Notes: generated from the letters alone by a model not told the origin. A DNA stretch of 64,000 nt from Edolisoma coerulescens (GCA_013397115.1 VWZW01007182.1:257602-321601), one strand, 5' to 3'. Counted from the first letter of the stretch, positions 11,430 through 25,259 are shown. Made by a program: numbers and translations.

Positions 11430-13545
11430 ATGTGAGGTAATTTAAGGGAGTTTAATCCTTTTTCTTTGCCAGTCCACATGATGAGTTCGTGCAGGGTGGT
11501 TGGTACACAGTAAATTCACACCGTAATTTACTGTGCACTAATTTCCCCAAGCTTTTAATTTCACAGTGTCTCAGTTTCCTCATCTGTAAAAGAGAGATAA
11601 TAAATACTTTCCTTTCTGGCAGGAGTGCTCGAGATCCTCCAGCAGTAAACATAAAAGCAAACATCTTAAAATAGTTACTTACAGAAACTTAATTTTTGGT
11701 GTAAATAGTTATTTGTGTCTGATCTTATGCTACAACAGCATGAGACTAGAGGTAGAAGCAAATAAAATTTGAAAAGTAAATAACTACTAATGTTAAAAAC
11801 AACTAGGATACTGACCACAATATTATTTATGTGCAACTGGAATTGCAAATATTTTTTTAAAGCTTTCTGTTTCAATCCATCTGTGATTCCTTATAAAGGG
11901 AATAAAACTAAAGTGATGTATTTGCCATAAAGATGCACTAGACTGTTTTCTTTAAAAAGAAGCAACATGTGTCAGGAAGGCCTGAACCTTGCATTTCTCA
12001 GGAGGCCCTAAACTTCTTTTTGAGCGAGTGATGCATGATCAGACCCAGAAAACAGTGTGGTTTTATTTCAGATTTTTCTAGACTGTAATAGCCCAAGGGT
12101 ATGTGCTATAAACTGGAGGAGTTGGAGGAGACCCGTTTTTAAGAGGAACATGGTTAGGTTTCTGTTTCTGATTGGAATGTTTGTTTTAAACTTTTCTTTT
12201 AGGGGAACATTTCAAAACTAGTTGCAGTTTCAATGATGACTAAATTCACATCGCAATCCCAGTCCCTGGGAATTTTCCTATTCTTTCTGGCGCAGCTGAG
12301 ACTTCAAGAAAGGAAAATTTGCCTTTAAAAATTATTCTTTGTGCAGAAATTATGAGGATAGCATTAAAACCTAAAGACTGTGGAGGTCAGGAAGCAAAAT
12401 GAAAATCAGGAACTTTTTTTCATCAGCATCCATATACTGAAAATTCAGATTAACATATAAAAAGGAAACACTTGAAACTTGTGTATATGGATATAAGACT
12501 CTTTTTTCCCCCTCAGCTGCTGAAGGAAACTTTAAGATCTGCTCCTGCTCCAGTAACAAAGCAGTTTAAATTGAAAACGCTTTCCATTTCTTCCTTTTCT
12601 AATTCTTCAGGTATTTCTGAGTGATATTTCACACAGGCAAAGAACAGCTAATTCCAATCAGCGGTTGCCTCCTTGAGAGAGTTACAACGAGGTGCAAGTC
12701 AGCTCTGCTCCGTTCCATGGTACTCAACTGCCATCCACTGGAGGAGAGAGGCAGAGGCAGGGGCTCTTCTCAATTATTAGAGTCACAGCAAAAATAAAAA
12801 AGAAAGTAAGGACTTGGGTCGTACTTTGCTTATTTATCTGTTCTCTTGCGTCTCCCTAACATGAAGCAAAATTGAAGTTAATAATTCTGAGAAAATACAA
12901 CTGACAAGAAAATCCTTTTGGTTTCTTGACTAAGCAACTGCAGTAGTGACTGTTCTTAACCACTGTCTATAAATCTGAAAATTCTTAATAACAATATGAA
13001 GGGAAGGAAAAGGAAAGGAGTGAAGGAAAACTACAGTTTTAAGATAAGAACATTAATCCAGTTTAGGGAAAGTTAGGATCCTTAGAGCACAGTCTTTTCC
13101 ACTAGAAAGCACACAGGAATCTCCTTTAGTATGCTTATGTAAAGGTTAAATTCTCAAAATATCACTGATTAAATAAAAAGCAATTACAATAAAAGTCTCT
13201 AAATTATGACTGCAACAAGAGTAACAGCAGAAAACAGGCTGGCTGCAGCCAGGGATCTTGTCCATCTGCCCGACATTTTGATGCCTCAGCTGACTTGAAT
13301 TAGGAGAGAATAACTTGGAAGATTTTTGAGTGCATCCAGCCCCAAGTTAAGAGAGTCCTCTGAAGCAGTGACTTATATTGCTTAAGCCCATGCGGGGAGC
13401 TCCCAGTTGTGCTCTTGATGGCTTTATTAGAAACACAGCGGTGGATCTGTGCAATAGAAAAACCATCCAGGGGAGAGCTTCAACACCTGACCTGCCTTTG
13501 CAAGGAACAGAAATATTTGGGTGCAAGGGGGGAAAAAAAATAGCT

Positions 13546-13740
13546 GCGAGTGCTTCACCGTTGCCAGTACCTCCCGTCACCGTGGCCTTTCCCCCCAAAG
13601 ACACGCCTCCCATGCAACACATGTTGGAGTGAACTTTTGCTGCTCAGAAAATGGGACGACACACTTCCCTTCCCCGTGCAGGCAGGCGAGGATGTTTCCC
13701 TCAGATTCGTGCGGCTCCGCGCTGAAGGATGCCATGTTCG
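13546..13740. other. CpG-retaining patch, no gene recognised
   Basis: I count 13 CpG dinucleotides in about 195 bases, against long neighbouring stretches with almost none. Frames are open on both strands (about 110-118 codons), but their translations resemble no family I know. It is too short for a standard CpG-island call. It could be an enhancer or unmethylated element, an old exon, or recent GC-rich insertion sequence. Confidence 0.4.
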
Positions 13741-14639
13741 ATGAGGTTGAGATCCCTGGTACCCTGAGATCAAGCTTTTGGTTTCTGGTGAGGCCCCTGA
13801 CAGCTGAGATGGGGGGCTCTTTTTTGATTGTCGCTCTCCATCACGCTCAGGGAAAGCAGGGCTGGAAAGCTGGGTAGAAATATCCTTCACTGCCTTCTCT
13901 TCTGCAGGAGCCTGACTTGTGCTTGACTCGTGCTCTGCAAACGCTGCAGTCCTTGCATAGACAAAATCCTACCAACTCGGAGGTTTAGTTTGCCTGGCTA
14001 AAGACTGCAGGATTTGACCTCTGGAAGCTCATGCTAAGTCCTCGCAGCTCTGATTTTGAGTTTAAGCTTTGGCCTGGAATAACAATGACTGTGAGGGAAG
14101 CAATAGGTTATGAGCTGGGTTAAATGATACCTGCTTCTTGCCAGAAAGACTAACGGTATTCAAGCAACTTCTGTCCTCATTTTCCTTTAAATAAATATAT
14201 AAAGATGTTCAAACTTCCTATCTGGGCTGCAATAATGAAAATCATGTGCACGTTAATTTGTACAGGGGTCACCGAGTCTCCCCAGCTCAACGGTTTTCAA
14301 ACAGAGTGCGTAGTAAGCCCATAAAACACTTATTTTTCATAATTTATGAAGCATTACATATTGTGAGTCCACAATGCCAGCTGACGTAATACGTGATAAA
14401 TTTGAAATAACAAAACATTTCTCATGTATTTTCCTCCTGATGTGACAATGTGGGACATAAATTTAAAAGAAAGTTCCCTTAGAAGACAAAAGCAAGGCAA
14501 AAGAAAAGACTGCTCTTAAATCAATGAATACTTATATTCCACCAATTTATTGAGCCATTCCCCACTCCAAGGCTGTGGCTCCCAGCTTTTTGAAGCGTCT
14601 TGCTACCCCTGCTTCAAAGCTGGAATGAAAGGCTGCTGG

Positions 14640-14760
14640 AGTGGGTCACTGGTGCCCCCCACAAGTTGCGGGGGTGGCGGCGATGCCGCAGCTGCCAGTG
14701 CTGCCTGCCCCTCCACGGCCACCAGCGTGGGCTCCCAGCACAGCTGCTCCCTGTCCTGAG
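14640..14760. other. Short GC-rich patch
   Basis: A roughly 120-base block is rich in G and C, with CpG in GTTGCGGGGGTGGCGGCGAT and nearby. Open frames on both strands give alanine/proline/serine-rich or cysteine-rich translations, typical of GC-rich non-coding sequence. Confidence 0.4.
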
Positions 14761-16440
14761 CCTGGAAAAACCTACCCAGGAAGGATGACAGGCAGCAGGG
14801 CACAAAATCAATACCGTGTAAAGGTAATTTTCCTCCGTAACAATTATCATCCCTGTATTCCCAGGAAGAGTAGCAGTGAAAGGCTTTGCACTTTTGAAGA
14901 TAACTTTCTAGTGCTAATTTAGTAGGCATGCAAATATGTAATTGCAGGATTATAATACAGAGCACAGAGCACTGCAGAAAACACTTAAAACTCACCTATG
15001 TGGCTCTGAAAGCCAGCTGATAAATTCTCATATTACAGGAAACACCTTACAGGCTGAAGGTTGAGACTCTCAGCTTCTGTAAAATTGCCAAGTGACTCCT
15101 ACCAAGCAGTGAGTACCTGGTGCTCAGCACTATTTGGTTTCATTTTGTCTCATTTTGTTCAATTCAGTGCACCAAAGCAATATCTGCTTCAAGAAAACTC
15201 TGCAGTCTAAGGAAGGGAAAAAATGTGGAAGTTATTTGAATGCATGGTGCAGAACAGGAGTGAAGGACGGAGCAAAGAGGTTCAGGGACTTTGTCTGGTG
15301 TCAGTACTCTGTTTTAGAAATAAACACAAAAATGTTTAAAGATTGTGAAAAGGCAGCTTGGCAATAAAGTAATGATCTTTTCTTTTAATTTCAGCTTTTA
15401 TATTTGTGGAGATTGATTAAACTTTACACGAGAAGCCCAAATGAGAGGGAAAAAAATTAAAATCCATATGAAAAATACCCAACAGGAATGATGTGAAGTT
15501 CAGTGTGTTGGAAGTCAGTTTTCCCAGGAAAAGACACAGCACATCCACCACAGCCAGGCGTGCAGGGACATCTACTGGCAGAGCAGCCAGACCTGGCCTT
15601 GATGGGTACAAAAATCTCGTTTTACACAAAAAACCCCATCAGTTTTCGTGACAGCAGAAGGTTTTGGCCGATCTAGTAAGAGGAATGTGTAGAGAAAAGG
15701 GAGAGAAAGACACTGGCTTGTCCCAAGGGTGAAATTAATCTTTTGCACAACACATCTCAGAGTGGGGTGTCCTTTGCTCAGCAACCCAGGCTGCAAAACC
15801 ATGCCCGTGGTGGGGATGCTGGGCACACAGTCTGTCTCACCCTTTCCAACACCATTCCTGCACCCCTCTCCTGCCAATTTGGCCCTGTGCACAGGGGAAG
15901 CAAGGCTCAGGTCTCACCACTGAGTTCTCCTGCATTAGCCTTGGGGACAGCAGTGAGGTTTAGCTGCTGTTTCCTCCCTCTCCCCCAGCAGCAGATACCC
16001 CAGGCAGAACGTTCCCAGAAGTAAAAGGCTCCTTGCCTCATCTCTGCCCTTTAGCATAACCACAGGAGACAAGACACATTTAATCCCTTCTGGGAAGATA
16101 TGTACACCAGACTGATGAGACAGAGCAGGAACCAGCCTGACCCCAACATTTGAAACACTGCCTACCCTTCTCGAGACAGGGTGAAGATCACAAGCCAGGC
16201 AGCCTTACTGTAAAAAGATAAGAAGTGTTTGTTTTTCTCATCTCCAGATCAAGACAAATTTCTCAACTCCTTGTAGGAGTCCTGGTTCTATAACTCATAA
16301 ATGGAAATAAGTGTCTTTCTCCCCACCCCCACCCATGGCGTCTTCTCCACATACTGTTTTCTGCCCTCAGGGTATCTGTTCTATACTTCCAAAAAAAGTC
16401 CATCTGGTTATTTTACTGTAACACACTTACCAGAACTGTA

Positions 16441-16660
16441 AGATCATAGAAAAAACGTTGGAAAAGGACCTCTGGAGGTTTCTAGGCCAGCCTCCTGCTT
16501 CTTGGAGCTTCATTAACTTCAACACAGGTCAGATCGGGGATGCTTTTGTGTAGGTGATCCCTGAAAGTCACCAAGGAGAGAAATCCCACCATTGCCCTGA
16601 GTGACGTGCCCTAGTGTGGTACTGCACTCCAGGTGAGGAAGTTTAATTCTAGTTTTAGAC
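16441..16660 (-). mobile_element. CR1 LINE fragment, 3' part, antisense
   Basis: The plus strand reads like the antisense of a CR1 3' end: ATCATAGAA, then GGAAAAGGACCTCTGGAGG, TTTCTAGGCCAGCCTCCTGC, a decayed 'ctgaatatctccaaggatggagactccacc' block (here CTGAAAGTCACCAAGGAGAG onwards), and GTGAGGAAGTTTAATTC. The order and spacing match CR1, so the element lies on the minus strand with its 3' end at the left. It is 5'-truncated and clearly more diverged than the copy at 2250. It has no coding capacity. The right edge is approximate. Confidence 0.8.
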
Positions 16661-16874
16661 ATAAGACATTAGTGTTGAAGTCAAACACTCATCCTTAGTA
16701 GCTAAACATTGTTCAGCGATATTGAAATTCCAGCTTGTACCTGGATTCCAAAACCACCCATTGGGTTATTTATGCTTCAGTTTTAGTTCAAACCATCTTT
16801 CCCTCCAGCACGGACCCTCAGAAAGGCCACAGCTGGGCTAAGTCCAGATTTCTAACACACCTCCACCAAGCAAT

Positions 16875-16923
16875 GGGGGAATAAAAAGGTTGAGAGGGGG
16901 TTGAGAGGGGCAGGAGAGCTGGG
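16875..16923 (+). repeat. G-run cluster with an 11-bp tandem duplication
   Basis: GGTTGAGAGGG is repeated exactly at 16888-16898 and 16899-16909. Four G-runs of three or more bases (16875-16879, 16896-16900, 16907-16910, 16921-16923) lie within 49 bases. The first loop is too long for a canonical quadruplex, so folding is only possible, not predicted with confidence. Confidence 0.6.
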
Positions 16924-17879
16924 AAGCAAGGGACCATAGTGATGTACACTGACAATGACACAGAGACCTAAGGTGCGACTCCGGTAAATACCATGGACAT
17001 GTGCTACCTTTAAGTCCCATTTCATCCACCCTAAATATACTCACTTTTACTTTGATTATGCAGGGCTTTCAGCATTTTTAGGCTCTTCCCAAAAGCAGCT
17101 GCTAAAATCCAGCTAAGTGTTTCTTTAGAAGTAAAGCACCTCTAAAATCTTTCACTTAGCTGACATTATGAAATCAGAAAATGATACATACGATTGCATT
17201 CCTTACACTTATATACTTCATTTAAAACATTTCACCTGCTTTTATTTTTTTTTCTTTCCTTTTTTCCCCAGTCATTACACAACATCTGAAAGATAAGAGA
17301 GGGAAATCATTTTGTTACTTTAAATACTTATCTCAAGCTCTCATTTTGAGTACATCGAATACATGCACTGTGCTAAAAAATGCACAAGGGAAAAAATTCC
17401 AAGGATACAGCTAAGAGATTGTGAGAAGAAAAAAACCAGAAAACAACAACAGCAGATCATAGAGAAAGAAGCGTCTAAAAAATGAGAAACAACAAAAAAA
17501 GGGACAGAGCTATAGCATGGTAGAAGAAAAAAATAAATATACCACATAATTTATTGCAGGGAGAGTTCTGAAGAAAATGTCTTGTGAAATAAATATAATG
17601 CTCATGAGGACAAGAGATCTCATTCATATCCAATCTGTCTTGTGTAAAGAACTAGGCAATAATGTTCAAGTAAGTGAGTCACTGTGAGCTCTCCCAGTTC
17701 GGCTGAAGATTGCTCAATAGAAATAATAACAAGGCTCAGAAAAAAGACAGTGTAAGTACAGGTGGGAAAGGGAGGCAAACTCAGAGCAATAAGTACATAC
17801 AAAATATCGAGATTGCTGTACAAAGTAAAGGCATGATATGTGTCCTTCTCTATCTTCCAGACTATTCCTTCTGTGCCAG

Positions 17880-19260
17880 TGAAGGTCTGTGCCCAGGCTG
17901 ACAGCTTCCCTCTGCCCAGGCTTGAGACAGCACAGATGTGAGCAGGTTGGATAAAGGGTGATTTATTTATGGATCCAGAGCCAGGGGTTTCTCAGTAAAG
18001 GACCTTCAGCTCCATACTCTGTTCCTCGTAGTGAACCGTGGATGTCCAAGCCCCAGAAAATGTCAAGTGCCCTTTGATGCCACCACTATCCTGTTGGCAG
18101 AGGATCTGGTGAGGATCAAGAAGGTGGTTGCTCAGGATGCAGGTGCTTTGGTAAATGAGAATGATATATATTTGCCATGAATAAGCTACATTTAACTTTT
18201 ATAAAGAGGAATAACCTTCTCTATGTGTCCACGTGGTCTTCCATAGGCAGAATGAGGGTGTTTGAATTCGTGGCCAAACAGGGTGTGGGCAACCCTGGCA
18301 GTATTTAAGGCGGCTGGACACATCAGGAGAGCCCTGGACTGACACATCCTTGGGAGAGACTGGCTTGGGCAGGACAAGAACAGCATCACACAGCCCTGGG
18401 GCTTCCCCAGCATGGCGTGCTGGCACAGCAACCTGCCAAAGGCATGAGGGCCTGTCTGTGGTGAGAACAGAGGGCACGGCCATCCCATCCACCAGCAAAC
18501 TGGCCCTGCTTGCCAGGAGCACGGCTGGGTCCTCACAGAGCCAACAGCCCCTCTCTGGGCACCTTGTGCAGGCAGAGGAGAAGAAACAGGAATCTTCAGC
18601 AAATGATTCATCATGCTCTAAAATCTGAGCCTTGTGGGAACGCTTCAAAACACAGAAGTTCATTTCTTCCCAAAATGCAGCAAAACTGGATTTTATTTGT
18701 TTTTTCCTTAACTACTTCTCTCCTCGCAGGTCTCTAAAAATATTTAAGAGAAAAAAAAAAGATGGGATTGGATACCTTTGATGTAAACCTGCTTTGGCAG
18801 GTGTGAGGTGGGAAGGGAGAGGGGATTAACAGGATGGCAGAAAGATCCACCGATGACTGCATCTGAATAGGGCTTTTTCCAGCCCAGGATTACAGGTTCA
18901 GAGAAGGAATCTTCTTGTGACTGCTGTTTTTAGCTGCTACAATTGTTTGCATAGCCATGATAAAATGCAGCAGGAAAATTGTTTTGTCTGTTTTCACTTC
19001 CACTTCTTCCTCAGTTATTGAAGGTGAGGCAGCAAGGAGACAGCACCATGTGAAAACCAGCTGTGGGGAGAGGCAGGGAAGGTGTAGGGGATGGGACAGG
19101 ACCAAGAGGGGAAGGGCATTAGTATCCAGCTATTGGACATCTGCAGTGAAACCATCCTCACCCTTGGCAGAGCAAAAACACCACTGGAGTACAACTCTGC
19201 CTGCTGGGTGGTCCAGCATGTCCAGGATCTCCCAGCGGGAGCCTGAGTTGCAAATTTAAA
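17880..19260. other. GC-richer block without a recognisable gene
   Basis: This block is visibly richer in G and C than its surroundings. It contains overlapping open frames of 90-154 codons in several frames of both strands (for example minus strand 18192-18663 and plus strand 18957-19259). Their translations show no domain, signal peptide or family similarity that I recognise. I also looked for LTR ends, a primer-binding site or retroviral motifs and saw none. It could be an unrecognised old repeat or simply local GC drift. Confidence 0.3.
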
Positions 19261-21744
19261 TACTAAAAATTTCTGATAGCCCAAACTATTTAGAGAGAAA
19301 AAGGCTATCGACTCACATTTGGAAAAATGTCCTCTTGTCTGCACAGCTCTACATTTTTCAATCTAAATTTGGAGTTTTGGCTACTGTGATTTTTCAGGGT
19401 ATGAGATGTGGGTGGGTATTTTTGTACAAGATAATGTATATCTAAAATGATACAGACTGTTGCTAGAGCCAGAAAGATGTTACAATGTCAGAATTGTGAG
19501 GAGAACAAAATATGCATTTTAAAGACAAAGAAATAGAGAACAACAGCACCATCTAAGTGACCTGACCGAGGTTAGAGCATGAGTCACTCACGGAGGCAAG
19601 CGGGGAAGTTGCTTCTGTGACCCAAGTCAGAAGCACTTGGAATTCACTTGTTGTAAAAAAACTCAGCAAAAAGAGTCCTGGGGGTTAAAAAAAAAAAAGG
19701 AACGGAAAAATTTGCCATGGTCTATAGGTGCAAACAGCGGCTTAAATGGACACCCTGATGTCTCTGAAGCACTTGTTAGCAAGGGAATGCATCTACAGCT
19801 GAGCATCAGCAAACAGAACTACAGAAGCACTGGACTTTTCAAATGCAATTAATGCATTATTTTTCCTTCTACAACTCTATAAGACCTGCCATCCTTCTCT
19901 CCAGCCACTGCAAATGTTTCTCTAGCATCGCTGTGCTCTGCACACAAACTTTGGCTGGTCTTATTCTTATAAATTCCAAGTATTAGGGGACACACAGTCA
20001 GTTTCTGTGTATTGTAACATCTCAATTGGAGTCAATGGAGCTATGAAACTACACAATAGTCAAGGAATTACCTGAAGATGTTTAAATCATCAGCCTGACC
20101 CTTGATATAGTTGAGTTAAATGAAAGAGAGAATAAGCATTTGTGAGGCCCTGTTATAAAAGAATATCCCAACACCACCTTACACAAATGACGTGAATGCA
20201 GACTGAAGAACCAAAAAACACAGAAGGAAAAAATAACGTTCATTTTAAACATTCTGATTCTTTCAGCCCGACTTCATGCTTTTAGAGAGCTCTGTGATGA
20301 CAATACAAACAGTAGCTCATTTCTCAATCAAATTCCACCCACATCAGTGTGTCACACTTGAGCCTGATGAGCAGGAAAGGGGTAGTGGTGGGGTGCTACA
20401 TACCCAGGGGCATGTAGATACACAGAAATACAGATACTGGAAACCTCTTTCAAGCTTTTTAGAGCCTGCTCTAGTCCTAGGTACAGGGCTGGACACGCAG
20501 CAAAGCAGGTTACCGTATTCTTCGTAGCAGTACCACAATCTTTTGAAATTTCAGAGGGAAATGTTTATAACTCATGTATTTAATTATGCTTTCTGATATG
20601 TCTCTGAAATCAATTCAGTGACTGTGATGATTTCTGTCTTGACAGTGGGTGAACTGAGGCTGACTGACCTGATCTGCCCCCAGCCACCCTTCTGCAACTG
20701 CTGGGACTGAGCTCCGAGTCCCCCTCCCCTCACAGAGCCACGGCAGCGCTCTTTTCCAGGGCATAATTGCCACATCAGTAACAACGAGAAGATTTTATTT
20801 GACTGAAAGGCTGCTCTAAGTGCCCAGCTTGCAGGTTACATCTCACCTGCAGGAACTTAGGGGCTATACAGACATTCGATTTCATGATTCATTTAAAGCG
20901 ATACGAAATGTTGCTTTGAAGCTCCCCCACCCCCGCCCCGTTCCCTCTTCACATCCGGTGACTGCACAGTGAGTGGAATTATACTCAGCATGTCACACTC
21001 CAGTGGACAGAGATGGTTTGTAAAAGCTGATAAGCCTCGTTAGGGTTTGCAACTTTGTATGAACTTCAGTGATAAATACTGCGTTCGAGAAATGCCAAAT
21101 ACTGCTGGAATGTTGGCGTGAGCACGACAGAGATTACAGCTAATGTGGGAGCGCGTAGGTACGCTGTGCAGTAAATTACTGCCATGATATGCAGCCACTT
21201 TCTGTGAAAAGTGGTGGGGTTTGAGCCAGGGGTATTTCCTATAGCACAGTACACAGGGATCTAATAGAGCTAACAGCTCGGAGTGAAATTAATGAAGTGG
21301 GAAAGATATGATGAGGATCCTGAATGGATATAGAATGAAGAGACAAAATTTGTCAATATTTGTTCATGGCTCTTACTCATGGGTTACCTGCTCTGGTGAG
21401 GATGTGAGTTTATGAACACACGCAGCCAATGGCTAATAACTAGAGAGACTCCTTTTCCCTTGATTTTAACAAAGAAATTACAACTCCCATCAAGAGCAAA
21501 CTTTCAAATTGTCTTCCTTTCTTTTTTTTCATACATGATCAAAAGGAATTTCAGAATGATGTCCCACACTCAGATGAAAGCAAAGTTTGATGTTCTGAAG
21601 TGCTAAACTTTTCCGGTTTGACCTGCACGATTGAGATGAAGGAGAAATTTGTCTGTAGTAATTAACATGACAAATAACTGTGAATGGGAACTTGCTGTTC
21701 TGAATGACAGCGTTGTCTTCTGCTTCAGGGTGAGAAACCCAGGG

Positions 21745-22145
21745 CCAGGATCCTGGGGATCTATCCCTTGCTTCCATCTGACTCTTAAGAGGTTTGAAAA
21801 TCTCTGTCTCTCACCTGATGGAGACAAGAACGGAGGGTGGTCTCCTGCAAGAGCACAGCACCCTCAGATGCATCCTGCTACACTCTGCAAGATAGTGCAG
21901 GGGGAGAAGAGCTGATTGCCCAGAAAAAGAATAATCACCAATGATTAAAGGTATTTCATGAGCCCTGCCTTTCATGCTGACAGTTCTGCTATAATCATTC
22001 CCAGCATACGGCTCTGCCTCTGTGTGTATTCATCTGTTGCCAATTGCCTTGTAGTTACTTTGTGAGCGTGTTAGTTGGGGACTCTTCTCTTGTTCTTTGT
22101 TTTTACAGCCCTCAAACACAAGGGATCCTAGGACCAGGATCCTGG
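21745..22145. repeat. Two copies of a 12-bp palindrome
   Basis: The perfect palindrome CCAGGATCCTGG occurs at 21745-21756 and again at 22134-22145. The flanks differ, so this is not a longer duplication. A shared 12-mer in a window this size is not rare by itself. Confidence 0.6.
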
Positions 22146-23166
22146 ATGCTTTGAGGCACCTAATAAATAATTGTTAGCATTCCAATACCCAAACCATGCT
22201 TTGCAGTATCAGGATGCCTGTTCAGCAAGAAGATAACTGATATTAGCTAATTGCTATTGAGCAGCTTTCAGGCAATAGATCATGTAGGTTTTTCTTTGTT
22301 TTCTAGTGGGTTGCTTTTTAGGGGTTTTTTTTTAATTACAGTATGAAAATGAAATGCATTTTATCACCAGCTTGATAGTAGATGGCTCCAGCAGAGAATC
22401 CTAAAACTTTCCAAGCCACAGAAGCAGATTGAATTGGGTTAAGCTGTATTATCAGTGCGGAGGGGGACCTGTGCTGCTGTCTATGCTGCATCCATTCTGC
22501 GCAAGGCATTTGTATCTTCAGACATATCATTTTGGCTTTGCTCTTCATATCAGCATTATCTACAGGAGACACTCCTCACCAATACAGCAATCCCCACCTC
22601 ATTCATTTCTCCTTTCTGCTGGCTCGTGCCTGGTAGGAAGCGAGCAGCTCCTGAAACCCTGCCCCAAGTTGCTGGTAGCAGCAGCAGCGTCTGTAGAGCT
22701 GTGTGGGAGGAGAGCAGAATCATCCTCACCCTTCCCAATTAAAACTTCATCACCAGCACCAAGATAACAATGCAACAGAAAACCACTGAATGCTGTTCTC
22801 ACTGGTAACCGACATGACCTCCGAGCTCAAAAAAACCCAGTGCCCTGCTCTTCTCCCGCTATTCCCCTACAGCCTCACCCACGGCGCCCATCAAACAATC
22901 AGTCACAGACCCCATCTGTCAACGCGGGGTCTGCAGTTCATGGAATCTGCCCGACCATGGTGTTCTATTCCTGAGACTCTCTGTAAACAGAGGTGCTTTG
23001 AATGACTTGTCGTCTCTTACAAATTGCACGGGGAGAATGAAGGCTACAGGACTGAGTGACATAATTGTAAGACAAAAATTACAAAGGCTCTTCTTTCACT
23101 TACCCTGGCAGTCTTAGAACTGAGCTAGACTTTCACACACAGTGCCAGGGCCGATCAAAGCTGCCT

Positions 23167-23213
23167 TGTAAAGTTTTTTTCTTGCTTTTTTTTTCCTTGC
23201 TTTTTTTTTTTGC
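23167..23213. repeat. T-rich imperfect tandem repeat
   Basis: Repeats of the form CTTGCTTTTTTTTTC, with T-run lengths of about 7 to 13, are arranged head to tail. This is low-complexity slippage sequence. Confidence 0.6.
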
Positions 23214-24006
23214 TAGGGATCCTTGATGCTAAGTAAATTTGCATCAGGGTTGCTTTGTGCATCACAGTCCTGTGTATTGTGATGGCCAAGTGTTCCCCCT
23301 CCAATGGCAGTTACTGATCTTGATATTTAGGGTGAAGCTTGACAAAATACAATCTCTTAACATTCTATTCCGTGGTTTGTTTTTATTTTGTGTTTATATC
23401 TTCTCACTTACATGTCTCCACCCCTTTCTTCATCTCGTCCTTTAAGAAAAATTCACAGTACCTTGAGGCTTATATGTCTGCAGATCCTGGGGAAACCTCC
23501 GCTCTCATATTCAGTCAAACCAGTCACATCCTGTTGAAGAAGCTCTTCTGTATCCCAGTCCTGTCCCTGAGAAGCAAAGGTGTGTGTTAGACTAAGTGTC
23601 CAGATGTCAGAACAAAGGGACCACATTTGTTTAATGGATTATGGAGTCCAGAGAGATATTTGGGATCTAATGATACTTCCAGTGGGTCATGTGTTCCATG
23701 TATTTATCATGTTTTCCATTTAAACAACATAGAGTCTAGCCAGATGCCATTGTGATGGGTAGCTGATAGCTGTGTGTAATAAGTAATTTTTAAAAAGCAG
23801 AAATCAGTTACATCACAAAAAAATTAGTCTGGCTTCAAGAGTGCTTTTTGTGTCCCTATGTGTAATGCTATAAAAACTTTTCTTGCTCACATGAAAATGA
23901 TATGAGACTTTTGTAAAGGAGAAATCAGCACCACCAAAGGCTTAATTATATAATGAAACATTCTCGAAGCCCTCACATTAGCTCACTGATGCTTAGTGGA
24001 AAAGGC

Positions 24007-24019
24007 ATTACCTAGCAAC
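24007..24019. promoter_or_regulatory. Near-consensus RFX X-box (weak call)
   Basis: ATTACC-T-AGCAAC fits the RFX pattern GTNRCC N0-3 RGYAAC at 11 of 12 constrained positions. By motif alone, sites at this level occur by chance in a window this large. Confidence 0.2.
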
Positions 24020-25259
24020 AGTCACTTACAAATCATAGGAAAAGTAATGGAGATTATATGCTACACCACTCTACAGAGTCAAAATTGGTAGCAGGATGTG
24101 CTTGCCCTTTCATTTCATGTGGAAAAATCCATTGTTTACAGGTGTGAGGGTGTAAGGGATGCACTTCAGGGGGAAAACAGGCCTGTTCATCCACCATTAA
24201 AAAGTAGTCTTTAAAAGAAGCCCAAGGATGGACTGAGGCACAACATGGCCAGAGAGAGCAGACTACAACAAAGGCATTAGAAAAATTACCTCTACTTTTG
24301 TTTGTCCTCAGAGAAATTGCTCTCCGTATGTCTTTCATTCTCAAGTGCTTAATTAAAAGGATTAACCCATTTTTAAGTGCTGACAGGCTTGAGTTCCCCA
24401 GCACCAATGTCCTGCATGTGACTCAGACAAGTTACTCACATCAAGGTGTTCAGCGGTTCCTTGGCCACCAAGATTTGGTGGACGCTGCCTCTGTATTTTG
24501 TTTCCATCCCACTTCTGTGCACCACAGTGGCAAAAACTCTTAGAAACTGCAGGAGAAATACATTGGTATTTAAGAGACAGAGTTATTAGAACCAGCTCCA
24601 TATTGCAAATGCAGCTAGCAAAGAGAGAGCTGGGTTTTATTCCGAATTATGCTTTGTTAACAAGTTGTTAACTAAGTTCTCACTCCAGAATATTTAGAGC
24701 CAGCTAAATAATATGTGTCAAATCATTGATCTGACAAGTTTCACAACTTTTTTTTTTCCACTTTAAATTTCAAATATCTATTCAAAAAATAGCATGTTCA
24801 GTTTTTTCGCTCAGTTTTAATTACTGGCGACAGCAGGGGAGGGAGAAAGAACAAAGCTGAATGCACAGATCCCAGAGGGAGTTTGCCATCTCTGGCCATT
24901 AGGGGAAAAGAGAAAAAACAGGATCTTTTCACTTGGAAACTGAGTCCACTTAGCATGGAGGTCCTGGGAAGAGAGGAAATGCAGAGTCCTCCCAGTGGAA
25001 GAATCGTCCTTTGCCGTCGCTTTGCTGATCATTCCTGTAGGCGGCTGCTATGGCAGAAAACCTGGTACAACAGCACTGTTGGACTGAGGCAGAAGTTCTG
25101 CAAGGGTGCAATGTTTCTTGGGTTGGGAGTTATACAGCTGGCACTGGGGACAAAGGGAAAAGTTACAGCACAGAGCTCTGCTCATTATACAGAAAACTGT
25201 TCAGAGACAGGTGGCTTCAAAGGATTGCGATTCTGAGGGATGAAACTTTGCCTTTTGCA

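Larger units (their letters stand above)
9861..16440. other. Gene-less stretch with two GC/CpG patches
   Basis: Apart from the CpG-rich patches and the spaced repeat at 11.4 kb, this is ordinary sequence. A near-perfect A/T inverted repeat TTCATAA-T-TTATGAA lies at 14336-14350. A cAMP-response-like TGACGTAA is at 14382-14389. A minus-strand frame at 10412-10618 has protein-like composition but weak splice signals. A plus frame at 10455-10910 overlaps it on the other strand. Confidence 0.5.

Noticed and set aside
17940..18300. Possible LTR
   Set aside because: I found no TG...CA ends with target duplication, no convincing polyadenylation block and no primer-binding site.
18192..18663. Two overlapping minus-strand frames of 140 and 154 codons
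   Set aside because: They occupy different frames of the same GC-rich block and cannot both be real. Neither shows a known domain, and LTR or retroviral motifs were not found.
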